A stretch of DNA of 64,000 bases from Rouxiella sp. S1S-2 (GTDB lineage: Bacteria > Pseudomonadota > Gammaproteobacteria > Enterobacterales > Enterobacteriaceae): positions 3,100,001 to 3,164,000 of the forward strand of contig NZ_WFKL01000001.1 in the NCBI RefSeq assembly GCF_009208105.1. Reading direction: 5' to 3'. This document shows, in pieces, positions 1 through 10,100 of this stretch. A program made the translations under genes and the position numbers. How positions within the stretch are numbered: position 1 is the first letter of the stretch; each line of letters starts with the position of its first letter. The notes under the pieces are model-generated. The model made no database searches. It saw only the letters and a list, made by a program, of their open reading frames with translations, and was not told the DNA's origin.

Positions 1-51
1 CCTCGCTCTCGTTAAATTTGGGTACTGCTTGCGATATGTAGCATCAGTGAA

Positions 52-83
52 GCCACTGAAAAACTGATCCCAGTGGCTTTTTT
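52..83 (+). terminator. Rho-independent terminator of a plus-strand gene left of the window
   Basis: Inverted repeat GCCACTG (52-58) / CAGTGGC (71-77) is followed by six T on the plus strand. The T run is on the plus side, so it should end a plus-strand transcript entering from the left. Frame 1 of the first 15 bases reads as a short tail ending in TAA at 13-15, possibly that gene's C-terminus, but it is too short to identify. The minus-strand acyltransferase ends just beyond, so the two units converge. Confidence 0.75.
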
Positions 84-91
84 GCAGAAAA

Positions 92-2593
92 TCAGTCTGT
101 AATAATTTTAACTGATATCAGCCCGACCCCCAGTTTTCTATTATCGCCATTAATGCCAAGTTCTAATGGACTCCTGGGATAAGGAGGAACAATGACAATT
201 TTGTTCGCGTTCTCCAAATTAGAAAAATGAATTTTAACGACTGTAGGCTGATCACTAACGACAATACTTTGTTGCTCATTGCCAACAATAACACTGATTG
301 GTTTACCGATATTGGGAGTAAAAGCCTGGGCGGTGATTTCCAGGGTAAAGCCTGTAGGCAATGGCTGAACGTAGGCGAGTGTCACAGCTGGTGCTAAATT
401 AGCATCGCTCCAACGTCCCCAGGATTCCCGATGTGATAAACCAGCAACGCTATCAAAAAAGTTAGGTAGCGCGTCTTGTTTAAAATTGTAGACTGACTCG
501 GCCATCGCCGCTGGTATTTGTTTCGCCATCCTAGGTAGCATAAAAGCACTAAAGTCAGGCAGCAGTTTCATGTTGCCAAACGCACTCAAATGATCGCCAT
601 CAAAGAACATAGAGTGCCCTTCGCTCCAAACACTGCAGATCTTACCCGGACACAACACAGGGAACGGATCCCAAATTGTAACAGTGGGCAAAGCACGTAT
701 CACCTGTTCATAACTCGCCAGTACGGGTGCACGGTAGGTTTGAAGCAAGTCACGGTCCATTGTCATTCCGTGAGAACAGATAGGGTTATCGCGGTTAAAC
801 CAGTCAGAACAGCGATAGGGGGGTAATTTAAAAATAGGTTTAGGTGCATCAAATACGACCTGAACGCCTTTAGAAGTGAAGCTCCGCAGAGTACTGATCG
901 CATATTTTATTGAACGCTCTCGGTTTGACTGCGCCTGTGCACTAAAGAAGGTCTTCTGATGGGATTCCGTGCCGAAGTACACCCACTGGTCCGAGAATCT
1001 AGGTAAACGTAAAGAGGCCAGAAGAAGAACATCTCCTGGCTTGACACGCTTATGCAATGCCCGCAGAGAGTCTTGCGTATTTTGCATACACATAGGATTA
1101 TCAAGGTCGCGTTCAGGCTGGAAGCTAATAAATGGGCACCCACCGTTACTGTAAACATCGATTTCTAGATTATTTTTGATGGCAAACTGTTTATACAAGG
1201 CCTCATAAGCCAAAGTATGTGAATCACCAATTACATGCAGCACGTTGTATCGTGAGGGCTTTTCTAACAGGCACCTTTCAGGCTTGAAAACGAGGACCTT
1301 AACGCCTTCATCCACTATTGCCTGAGGATTAGCCGTACAGCCGGGATAATCTTCACTCGCTGCAACTCGGTCTGGATACCACAGGTTTGCATCTTTAGTG
1401 ACTACGCTTGCAGAAATTTTATCAAACTGTGCATCAATGACTAAAGCAGCTTTGTAAGCCAATCCGATAATGCATAAACCCGCAATGATAATAGCCGGAT
1501 TGTTAAGTTTTTTGCCTGTCCTAATGCGACGAGTCGATTTTTCAACCAGAAAATACGAGAGTGTGGCCAGCAAGAAAGTAATAGCAAGGGCAGCTAATCG
1601 CGTTACCCAAGTATCAAGTCCACAGGTCCAGCGGAACAGAACAAACGTTGGCCAATGCCATAGGTAAAGAGAATAGGAACTCTTGCCAAAAAAAAGAATA
1701 TAGCGGTTGCCGAGCAAAGCCTGCAACCAGGGCAGACAACTCTTTTTATATAAGCTAAATATTATGCCAAGAGTTGATATAACGGCAAGTATTGCGCCAG
1801 GCATCGGAAAATTGTTTGGGGTGGAAATGGCGAATGAAATGAGCAATCCAACGAATGCCGATGTACCGATAAAACCGGACAGACTGTCTTGACTACGCCG
1901 CCCATCTTTTGAAAATAAGGTGATAATCTGGTACAGCAAAACGCCTGCACCTAATTCCCAAAAACGACCGGGGCTCAAAAAATAAGCATTGGTTGGCTCA
2001 ACCCTCGACTGCCACGCCGAAAAAATCAGCGATACAACGACCCCAACTCCAAATAACACCACAGACGCACGTTTACCTCGCTGACCATATAACCAGGCAC
2101 AAAATAAAACGGGGAAAATTAGATAAAATTGTTCCTCGACACCCAGCGACCAAGTATGAGTAAAAGGATTAAAATCTGTAGTAGGCGCAAAATAATCACG
2201 ACCATTGGCTGCCAGAATAAAGTTACTCAAGCCGGCAAAAGCAAAAAACTGTGTCTGTTGATTAAGGTCACTCAGCCAAGAATTAGGTATAAACAGTGCT
2301 GAAACATAGCCGGTTACCAGCAGGCAAACAATTAATGCAGGGAAAATACGCTTAATTCGCCTCGCATAGAAGAAGGCCAAGAAACGCCAAAAGTTCACAC
2401 CCTTGAAATGGGCTATAGACGCACTGACTACAAAACCTGATATCACAAAAAATACGTCTACCCCGACAAATCCGCCTGGCAGCCAAGATGCGTTAAGATG
2501 GTAGATAATGACCGAAATAACGGCCAATGCTCTGAGTCCATCAATGAACGGTATATACTGAGAAGCGGTGTTTTCTAATTTATTAAGCTGCAT
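92..2593 (-). CDS. OafA/YrhL-type membrane acyltransferase with C-terminal SGNH domain
   Basis: This 833-residue protein has an N-terminal acyltransferase-3 domain (about residues 10-380) of roughly ten membrane segments, with family motifs such as VISGF near residue 50 and SLGVEEQFY near 150. A periplasmic SGNH-hydrolase-like domain follows: GDSH at 456-459 carries the nucleophile Ser458, and DGDH at 665-668 supplies the Asp/His block. Such fused proteins transfer acyl groups, usually acetyl, from the cytoplasm to surface glycans. It lies beyond gnd at the distal end of the O-antigen region but is separated from it by a terminator, so it has its own promoter. O-acetylation of the mannan or of another glycan is inferred from position; the acceptor is unknown. 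The ATG at 2593 is the first plausible start. Confidence 0.85.
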   Translation of the reverse strand: MQLNKLENTASQYIPFIDGLRALAVISVIIYHLNASWLPGGFVGVDVFFVISGFVVSASIAHFKGVNFWRFLAFFYARRIKRIFPALIVCLLVTGYVSALFIPNSWLSDLNQQTQFFAFAGLSNFILAANGRDYFAPTTDFNPFTHTWSLGVEEQFYLIFPVLFCAWLYGQRGKRASVVLFGVGVVVSLIFSAWQSRVEPTNAYFLSPGRFWELGAGVLLYQIITLFSKDGRRSQDSLSGFIGTSAFVGLLISFAISTPNNFPMPGAILAVISTLGIIFSLYKKSCLPWLQALLGNRYILFFGKSSYSLYLWHWPTFVLFRWTCGLDTWVTRLAALAITFLLATLSYFLVEKSTRRIRTGKKLNNPAIIIAGLCIIGLAYKAALVIDAQFDKISASVVTKDANLWYPDRVAASEDYPGCTANPQAIVDEGVKVLVFKPERCLLEKPSRYNVLHVIGDSHTLAYEALYKQFAIKNNLEIDVYSNGGCPFISFQPERDLDNPMCMQNTQDSLRALHKRVKPGDVLLLASLRLPRFSDQWVYFGTESHQKTFFSAQAQSNRERSIKYAISTLRSFTSKGVQVVFDAPKPIFKLPPYRCSDWFNRDNPICSHGMTMDRDLLQTYRAPVLASYEQVIRALPTVTIWDPFPVLCPGKICSVWSEGHSMFFDGDHLSAFGNMKLLPDFSAFMLPRMAKQIPAAMAESVYNFKQDALPNFFDSVAGLSHRESWGRWSDANLAPAVTLAYVQPLPTGFTLEITAQAFTPNIGKPISVIVGNEQQSIVVSDQPTVVKIHFSNLENANKIVIVPPYPRSPLELGINGDNRKLGVGLISVKIITD

Positions 2594-2708
2594 TTATACT
2601 TCACTTAAGGTTTTCCGAAAAAATAATTACAGCACTATACTTCAAAAACCAACACAGTCCATCTAAATCAGTCTCACCCCCATATATCAGACTGTAAGTT
2701 TTAACTTA

Positions 2709-2714
2709 ATTATA
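2709..2714 (-). promoter_or_regulatory. Candidate -10 box for the acyltransferase gene
   Basis: On the minus strand this hexamer is TATAAT, about 115 bases before the acyltransferase ATG, in a very AT-rich stretch. No good -35 is seen at 16-18 bases. It lies in the 310-base gap 2594-2903, which otherwise holds only the gnd terminator. Confidence 0.3.
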
Positions 2715-2819
2715 ATAAGTGAATTTTAACAAAGCACCACTTAATCTAGCGATATGAATAATGTATAATTAATACTACGTATTACTAAATTTGATTACGC
2801 ACGTGTTAAAATTTAGAGC

Positions 2820-2852
2820 AAAAAAAACCGCCGAAATAAATCGTCGGCGGCT
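2820..2852 (-). terminator. Terminator of gnd
   Basis: In the minus direction the stem CCGCCGA (2850-2844) / TCGGCGG (2834-2828) is followed by a run of seven or more U. It sits about 50 bases after the gnd stop and separates gnd from the acyltransferase gene. Confidence 0.85.
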
Positions 2853-2903
2853 TTAATATTTATAAAAACTGTATATGTGTGTTTACTCAATTACTGCTAA
2901 CGA

Positions 2904-4313
2904 CTAGTCCAACCACTCGGTGTGGAATACGCCTTCTTTATCGGTGCGTTTGTAAGTATGTGCACCGAAGTAGTCACGCTGTGCCTGGATCAGGTTAGCA
3001 GGCAGAACCGCACTGCGGTAGCTGTCATAGTAGTTGATCGCAGCAGAGAACGTTGGGGTCGGGATACCATTCTGAACGGCATAAGACACCACGTCACGCA
3101 GCGCTTGCTGATATTCGTCAGCGATGTTTTTGAAGTAAGGCGCCAACAGCAAGTTTGCGATTGAAGCATTTTCAGCATAAGCATCGGTAATTTTCTGCAA
3201 GAACTGTGCACGGATGATGCAGCCAGCGCGGAAAATCTTAGCGATTTCACCGTAGTGCAGATCCCAGTTGTTTTCGTCTGATGCCGCTTTCAGCTGTGAG
3301 AAGCCCTGAGCGTAAGAAACGATTTTACCCAGGTACAGTGCGCGACGTACTTTCTCGATGAACTCAGCTTTTTCGCCATCAAACGCTTTCACGGTAGGAC
3401 CGGTCAGCACTTTAGAAGCGGCTACGCGCTGGTCTTTCAGAGAAGACAAGTAGCGGGCAAATACAGATTCGGTGATAAGAGACAGCGGTTCGCCCAAGTC
3501 CAGAGAGCTCTGGCTGGTCCACTTACCGGTGCCTTTGTTGGCAGCTTCGTCAAGAATAACATCAACCAGATATTTACCGTCTTCGTCTTTCTTAGTGAAG
3601 ATGTCTTTGGTGATGTCGATCAGGTAGCTGCTCAGCTCGCCTTTGTTCCACTCAACGAAGGTGCTTGCCAGCTCTTCATTGCTCAGATTCAAGGACTGTT
3701 TCAGCAGAGAATAAGCTTCAGCAATCAGCTGCATGTCGCCGTATTCGATACCGTTGTGAACCATTTTGACATAGTGACCCGCACCGTCTGCACCGATGTA
3801 AGCAACGCAAGCATCGCCATCGTCAGCACGTGCAGCGATTTGCTCAAGAATTGGAGCAACCAGTTCGTAAGCTTCTTTCTGACCGCCAGGCATGATTGAA
3901 GGGCCTTTCAGTGCACCCTCTTCGCCACCGGAAACGCCGGTGCCGATAAAGTTGAAGCCTTGGTCTGAAAGTTCTTTATTACGACGGATAGTGTCTTTGT
4001 AGAAGGTGTTGCCGCCATCAATGAGGATGTCACCTTTATCAAGGTGTGGTGTGAGGGAGGCGATAGTTTTGTCTGTCGCTTCGCCTGCTTTCACCATCAG
4101 CAAAATACGGCGTGGTTTTTCCAGTGACGCTACGAACTCTTCCACTGTGTAGTATGGAACCAGATTTTTACCCGGATTCTCGGCTACGACTTCATCAGTC
4201 TTGTCGCCAGAACGGTTAAAAATAGCAACGGAATAACCACGGCTCTCGATGTTTAACGCCAGGTTACGACCCATTACTGCCATACCGACGACGCCGATCT
4301 GTTGTTTGGACAT
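2904..4313 (-). CDS. gnd: 6-phosphogluconate dehydrogenase, decarboxylating
   Basis: Cytoplasmic NADP-dependent enzyme of the oxidative pentose phosphate pathway converting 6-phosphogluconate to ribulose 5-phosphate, CO2 and NADPH. The 469-residue protein is near-identical over long stretches to E. coli Gnd as remembered. It has the N-terminal dinucleotide fold ([10 protein letters not shown]), the substrate loop [10 protein letters not shown], the catalytic-lysine motif [12 protein letters not shown] and the family C-terminus. The ATG at 4313 is preferred over an in-frame TTG two codons upstream because CAGGAG lies about 8 bases before it. gnd classically borders the distal end of the O-antigen locus, as here. 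A 358-base gap separates it from wbdC, so it is probably transcribed on its own. Confidence 0.98.
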   Translation of the reverse strand: MSKQQIGVVGMAVMGRNLALNIESRGYSVAIFNRSGDKTDEVVAENPGKNLVPYYTVEEFVASLEKPRRILLMVKAGEATDKTIASLTPHLDKGDILIDGGNTFYKDTIRRNKELSDQGFNFIGTGVSGGEEGALKGPSIMPGGQKEAYELVAPILEQIAARADDGDACVAYIGADGAGHYVKMVHNGIEYGDMQLIAEAYSLLKQSLNLSNEELASTFVEWNKGELSSYLIDITKDIFTKKDEDGKYLVDVILDEAANKGTGKWTSQSSLDLGEPLSLITESVFARYLSSLKDQRVAASKVLTGPTVKAFDGEKAEFIEKVRRALYLGKIVSYAQGFSQLKAASDENNWDLHYGEIAKIFRAGCIIRAQFLQKITDAYAENASIANLLLAPYFKNIADEYQQALRDVVSYAVQNGIPTPTFSAAINYYDSYRSAVLPANLIQAQRDYFGAHTYKRTDKEGVFHTEWLD

Positions 4314-4671
4314 TAGCAACTCCTGTCTGAAATAGTCGATAGCTCGGTGAAGTTCAAACCCCTGTTCTTAGTAGGCTTATTTTCACCGCGCCATACAAAT
4401 GAACCCAAGCATTGTACATCAGAATGACTGAGGGTGTACCTATCACAGCTATAACTCGCGCAACCACTCAAGTGGTCGGTGCAGTACAGCCTCAGCCACT
4501 ATGCCGAGCACACAACACTTTACCGGTAACAGCGTCCAATTGCAGTTCAAAAAGAGCGAATTTTACGACATTACTCCGAGCTGGCGCTCGGCTGGTTATT
4601 CTACAACCTATTTAGCTAAACCTGAGCAAAAGCAGGGAAATAGGCTGTTAGTTTAAAATGTAAGCTACTGC
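4314..4671. other. Intergenic region between wbdC and gnd
   Basis: No supportable gene lies in these 358 bases. A short hairpin, CCGAGC/GCTCGG with loop TGGC, is at 4576-4591; on the minus strand a U-rich stretch follows only about 15 bases later, so it is a weak candidate for the end of the mannan operon. A minus-strand TACAAT at 4411-4416 could be a gnd -10 box, with no convincing -35. Confidence 0.4.
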
Positions 4672-5784
4672 TTAGCGCGTTAAGTCCTTATAGAGTGCCA
4701 TGTACTTATTGATCATTTGCTCATAGGTAAAAAAACTCTTATACCGTTTGTAAGCATTCTCGCCTAGCTGCGAAGCGAGTTGGGTATTATTTGCCAATAA
4801 ATCCATAGCGTTTCGTAATGAACCGACGTTATTGGGCTCAATAACTATTCCAGTTTCATTATGAATATTGATATAGGTCGTACCGGTACCTATTTCACAA
4901 GAAATAAGCGGTTTCCCGAACATCGCACCTTCCAATAATGAAATACCAAAGGCTTCAGAGCGCAGATGTGATGGAAAGACTAACCCGTGGCACAGCTTCA
5001 GTAACGCAAACTTATCGGCGTCTTCCAGAGCTCCAACAAAAAAGACGTTATCAAGCCTCAGCTGTACCGCTTGCTGTTTTAGTTCAGCTTCGGCTGGACC
5101 ACCGCCTACAATGACGATGGGATAACTCGCATTTTTAGCCGCGGCCAATAATATGTGCAGTCCCTTATAATAACGAAAAGCGCCGATAAACAGGAAAAAT
5201 GGCGAAGAAAACTGCTGCGACCAGAAAGCCAGCTTTTCGTCACCCACCGGCGGATAAGATTGCTCATCAATACCAAATGGAATAACGCTGACCTTGTCTT
5301 TGAAACACTGCAATACCGGGCTGGTCTGCACATAATTAGGTGATGAGGCAACAATCCGGCTCACGCTCCCCAAGAATTTGTGCATCAGGGGTTTGTAAAA
5401 CTTGAGGATATTTTTTTGCTTTACCACATCCGAATGATACGAAACAACTGTGGGTTTTTTCACACCGGCCAAAAAATGTATCAAATCCATAAAAGGGTAC
5501 GGGAAATGATAATGGATAATATCGGCCTTTACGGCGAGCTTTTTAAATTTAGTCAACGCATTTAATGAAAATGGCGTAGAAGCTAACTCGAAAGTAATTT
5601 TTGCAGAGGTAATATTATGCTTATGGAAAGAGCTAACGTCAGTGTCACCACGCGGGCTTAATACCAGCACCGTGTTTTCAACATTGAAATTCGCCGTACC
5701 TTCAGTTAGCTGGAAAATAACCTGCTCAATTCCGCCAAAAGAGTCTGGATAGTAAGTTTTATAGAAATGTAATACTTTCAACAT
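4672..5784 (-). CDS. wbdC: WbdC-like mannosyltransferase (first mannose of the polymannan adaptor)
   Basis: GT4-family retaining glycosyltransferase of 370 residues with GT-B fold. The N-terminal acceptor side begins LHFYKTYYPDSFGGIEQ, a pattern seen in WbdC of the E. coli O8/O9a clusters. The C-terminal donor side has FIGAFRYYKGL (about 195-206) and the EX7E motif in SEAFGISLLEGAMFGKP (about 265-280). In E. coli O8/O9a, WbdC adds the first mannose from GDP-mannose to undecaprenyl-PP-GlcNAc made by WecA. It is the last gene of the operon, 7 bases after wbdB. Family assignment is secure; the specific step is inferred from gene order. Confidence 0.85.
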   Translation of the reverse strand: MLKVLHFYKTYYPDSFGGIEQVIFQLTEGTANFNVENTVLVLSPRGDTDVSSFHKHNITSAKITFELASTPFSLNALTKFKKLAVKADIIHYHFPYPFMDLIHFLAGVKKPTVVSYHSDVVKQKNILKFYKPLMHKFLGSVSRIVASSPNYVQTSPVLQCFKDKVSVIPFGIDEQSYPPVGDEKLAFWSQQFSSPFFLFIGAFRYYKGLHILLAAAKNASYPIVIVGGGPAEAELKQQAVQLRLDNVFFVGALEDADKFALLKLCHGLVFPSHLRSEAFGISLLEGAMFGKPLISCEIGTGTTYINIHNETGIVIEPNNVGSLRNAMDLLANNTQLASQLGENAYKRYKSFFTYEQMINKYMALYKDLTR

Positions 5785-5791
5785 AAAGACT

Positions 5792-6925
5792 CTAAACCTT
5801 TTTATAGGCCGCTATTGTTTCTTCTGCACAGCGTGCCCAGGAGAATTTTTTAGCCTGTTTTAAGCCGGTCTCAATAGATAATTGGCGCCACTGATTATCT
5901 TCAATGCAGCGCTGTATAGCCGCTGTCAGCGCCTCAACATCGAGAGGTTCACACACTAACGCAGCGTCACCCACAACTTCGGGTAGTGAAGCGGCATTTG
6001 AGCAAACAACTGGAACGCCCGATGCCATAGATTCTAGCACCGGCAGGCCAAATCCTTCATATAAAGACGGGAAGAGGAAAGTATTCGCCGCGGCAAATAA
6101 TAATGGCAACTCTTTCGAGGCGACATATCCTAAATACTTAATCCACCCTTCGCGTTCGCCACGCTGGAACCTGAGGTGAATTGCCTCACTACTCCAACCT
6201 GAGTAACCACACAGCACTAGCGGGTAATGATTTCTAATGGACAGCGGCAATCTCTCATAGGCATCGAGCAGCGTCGCAATATTTTTTCTAGGCTCAATAG
6301 TTCCGGTATACAAGCAATACTTGCCGTGCTCTAAGCCCAGGTTACGCATCAACTCGGCCGTTTCTTCCGGTTTACGTACATAAAACTGCCCGCTGCTTGC
6401 CAACGGTGTGGCATCGATTTTATCCAGAGGATAGTTGAAATAACTGGCAATTTCCTGACGTGAGAATTCGGAAACGGTGAGCAGTCTCTCTGCACGCTTA
6501 AGCGACAGCAGCAGCTCTTTACGCATGTATTTTACGCGTTCCGGCGGATGGCATTCAGGCCAGGTAAAAATAGATAAATCATGGAACGTAGTGATAGCAT
6601 TGCCAACATTAGGCGGCAGATAGTAATTTGGGCAGTGAAATATGGCATCGGGTGCCTGCTTCAGCGCACGTGATTTAAGCCAAGGATAGGTATAGCGATA
6701 AGCTTCGGTAATCAGCGGATTCTTTTTTAATACGCTTCTCAACTTTGACTCTACGGCACCACTTTCTACCGGCACCGGACGCTGATCAATTAACTGTCTG
6801 CCATTGAGGTAGCGCAGCGAACTTATTTCATCGCTGGTTTGAAGATAATTGGTTAATTCCAGCGCATAGCGCCCTATCCCGGTCAGTGGGAATTTTATGC
6901 AGTCTGATGAAAATACTAACTTCAT
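5792..6925 (-). CDS. wbdB: WbdB-like mannosyltransferase (adaptor mannoses)
   Basis: GT4 glycosyltransferase of 377 residues. The N-terminus has [15 protein letters not shown], and the donor half has [18 protein letters not shown] and the EX7E motif [16 protein letters not shown] (about 290-305). In E. coli O8/O9a, WbdB adds the next two alpha-1,3-mannoses after WbdC and so completes the primer for WbdA. It is separated from wbdA by 178 bases that contain a terminator-like hairpin, unusual in this otherwise overlapping operon. The start ATG at 6925 has only a weak ribosome-binding site (GGGTAT). Confidence 0.85.
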   Translation of the reverse strand: MKLVFSSDCIKFPLTGIGRYALELTNYLQTSDEISSLRYLNGRQLIDQRPVPVESGAVESKLRSVLKKNPLITEAYRYTYPWLKSRALKQAPDAIFHCPNYYLPPNVGNAITTFHDLSIFTWPECHPPERVKYMRKELLLSLKRAERLLTVSEFSRQEIASYFNYPLDKIDATPLASSGQFYVRKPEETAELMRNLGLEHGKYCLYTGTIEPRKNIATLLDAYERLPLSIRNHYPLVLCGYSGWSSEAIHLRFQRGEREGWIKYLGYVASKELPLLFAAANTFLFPSLYEGFGLPVLESMASGVPVVCSNAASLPEVVGDAALVCEPLDVEALTAAIQRCIEDNQWRQLSIETGLKQAKKFSWARCAEETIAAYKKV

Positions 6926-7054
6926 TTTTTATACCCATTTGCAATCACAAATAGAAATTATTTGTGAAAGTCCCTGTATGCTAATGAATAACGCTTATTA
7001 CCCATTAACCACAGGCGTGAATTCTTTAGAACTCATATCTTCAGGAAAATTAAA

Positions 7055-7080
7055 GCAACATGCGTATTTCAGCATGTTGC
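7055..7080 (-). terminator. Terminator-like hairpin inside the mannan operon
   Basis: Perfect 9-bp inverted repeat GCAACATGC (7055-7063) / GCATGTTGC (7072-7080). On the minus strand it is followed by UUUAAUUUU; on the plus strand by GTTTTT. It lies 24 bases after the wbdA stop and before wbdB. It may partly stop transcription or mark a 3' processing end, which would lower WbdB and WbdC relative to WbdA. Confidence 0.6.
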
Positions 7081-7103
7081 GTTTTTATTCACCGACCTGA
7101 TGC

Positions 7104-10100
7104 CTATTTAAAGACTTTAGCCCTTAACAGGCCGGTACACATATTTTCTAAACGTCTGGCCACAGTATGATAGTCATGCTGTTGACGCCATTCGTCAGCA
7201 CGCTGCTGGATTCTAATTGCCTCTGGCGATTTTTGATTAATCGCCGAGATGCCCTCTGCGATATCAGCAACTGAAGTACCATTGAACCTGAATACCGCAT
7301 CCCCAAGATCGTCAAAAATGGCTAAAGGCGTCACCGCTACCGGTTTATGTGTTGCCATTCCGTATCGCACAGCACCGCTGGCAGACTCACCTGTATTTTG
7401 GTAAGCGAAAACCAACACATCAGCATCAGATAATAAACGAAGGCTTTCCTCGTCATCAAGGAAGTCGTTGTACATCTCGATTAAATCTTCAACACCCAAT
7501 TTAGACGCTGTGGCTTTAAGTTCACGCACCAAATCAGCTGATTCGCTAACCGGATATTCGGCATTGACAAGCCTTAGTCGAACTGGCTTACCTGCTGATT
7601 TGAGATAAGCAACGGCCTCAATAAGTTCTTTCAAGCCTTTATGGGGAAGGCAGAAACCATAACTTGCAACTAAAGGTAGAGCATTAGGCTTAGCGACTTT
7701 ATCTGCTGATTTTGGATAACCCAACACACCGTGTGGGAACAAGGTTACGTTATCGACTATCCCCAAAAGTTTTAAACGATTGATATCGGTTATTGAATGC
7801 ACAAGCAGACGGTCGCACATTTTTAGCGCATCTGTCATCTCTGACAAACGGAAATTCCAGTGAGGTTCTTTTTCAGGATCAACTGTCGAGTGCATTGCCA
7901 TAACGATAACTCGCCCGGCGTGGTGGTGCTTTTCAATAAATGCAGAAAGCTCACGGTGATTGAAGAATCCGTAGTTGAATTGAATAACAAGAGTATTCAA
8001 GCGCAACGTTTCAATTTGTGCATCAAGTGCATCGAGATAGTTATTTTCTTTTCCAACCACCCAACATCTCAAAACGTTATTTTCATCCACGCCAACCAAG
8101 TCGTTAGCTGCGGGAGCAAAGATAACAACTTGATCGCTTGGCATATCGGCAACCAGATGCTGGGAATAGGTTGCAATTCCACATTTGGTATTCCAGGTAG
8201 ATAACCAGCCTATCCGCGTATCTTCGTGGGCAAGTTCGAAGTTTTTGCGAAGATTAGCAACGGCAGAAGTCGATCGTTGGGCTACATCAGACCATTTAAA
8301 TTTGGCCATAATAAGCTCACGGCCTTTTAGCGCCATCGCTTTCAGTTTTTCTTCACTCGATTCTACCGCATCTTTCATCGCATGGCCGAGATCATCAACG
8401 TTCGCACTGACCCAAGACGATGAGAAAAGTCCAAAATGGGTTTTAGCACGCTCGAACTTATAGTCAACCAACCATGAATTTTCAGGAGTACAGAAATCGA
8501 GCTGGCCACTCCAGTTAGTGGTGATGGCAGGAAGCCCACTCAACATGGCTTCAGCAACTGGAAGCCCAAATCCTTCCGCACAGCTTGGGGCAACTAATAC
8601 GTCACAAAACTCGTACAACGCTTTGAGGTCAGATTCGGCCATATCCTGTTCAATAATGATCAAGTCTGGATAATTGGCGTTGGCCGCACGTTCTTCAGCC
8701 AGCCACTGATGAACTTCATTATGTGGATTAGCAAACGTTTTTATTATTAGCGATACGTCATCAGCAGAGGTAAATGCTGCCCCATAGGCAGCCAACATTG
8801 CCTGAACCCCTTTTCGAGGGAAACAGGATGAGACATGCAAGAACTTAAATTTTTTGGTTACAAGTTTAGGTGCCGCGCCACTCTGAATACGATCCCAATG
8901 CTCGCAACCGTTACCTACATTAAAGACAGGAACCATCGCGCCATTATCAATTAACACCTTGCGAACATGTTCTGAGGTACACAAAACAGCGTCTAATTCA
9001 CGGTTGAAATTATTGATCCACTCCTGCGGAAAACCCGTTTCTTCCCAAGCATAACAGTGCAAAAGTTTTACATCTGCATTTATGCCTGAGACTCGAGGTG
9101 GGTAAAGATTACGGCTTAATACATTAACCGTTCTTGAGCCTTGCTGCTCAATCCGTTGGTGGAACTCTTTAAGATCAGCATTACTCATGTCATTAATAAA
9201 GGTCTCACTCGGTGCAAAATCACCTGGCCCTTCCGTTGAGTGTAGTAATACCTCAACATTGTCCTGACTCAAGGCACGAGCAAACTCCCGGTTCACCAGG
9301 GCAAGGCTGTAAGAACTGTCAAAAGGACCTTCTACTCGCCAGGATAATTTCTCAATATCGACAGAATGAAGTTCAATTAATTTCGCGTTACGGTCAATGG
9401 ATTCCGCCGTGGCGCGTAGGTCGTTATCAGTAGGTTTTTCGCGGCAGTTGATTGATGAAATAGCCGTCACAAGCTGTGCAGCTGACACTTTTTCAACAGG
9501 AAGAGTCGCAGCATCCTCAATAATATTTTCAAAACAACCTAAAGCAGTTATTCCTGCGTAATCCCAAGAAAACTTTTTAGCCTGAGTAGTTGCGTGTTGC
9601 TTCAAACGGGCAAGAAAAGCATCATCACTAAGCGCCTGGTGAAGTTTTTCTTTTATAGAATCAACCGAGTAGGGATCGAAAAGGGCATCTTCATATCCAA
9701 TAACCTCAGGAATACTTGTTACATTCGAACCGATTGTCGCCGCCCCACAGGTCATGGCTTCCAGTATTGGCAAACCAAATCCTTCATGCAAAGAAGCAAA
9801 AACAAACAGCTTAGACAACTGATATAAAACGACTAAATCATGCTCGGAGACATAACCTGTCAAAATCATTTCGTCTTCACGTAACCGTGCACTGTTTGCA
9901 ATAGTGCGCAGACCGCTACGATCACTATCAGACAACTTACTGACAATAACTAACTGATGTTTATCACGAATTACCGGTGACAGCTTGCTGTAGGCTTCGA
10001 TTAGACGTCGAAAGTTTTTACGAGAGTCGAATCCACCGGGTGCATAAAGCACTACATCACGAGTAATCCCATAATGTGCTTTAAGGGCAGTAAATTCGGC

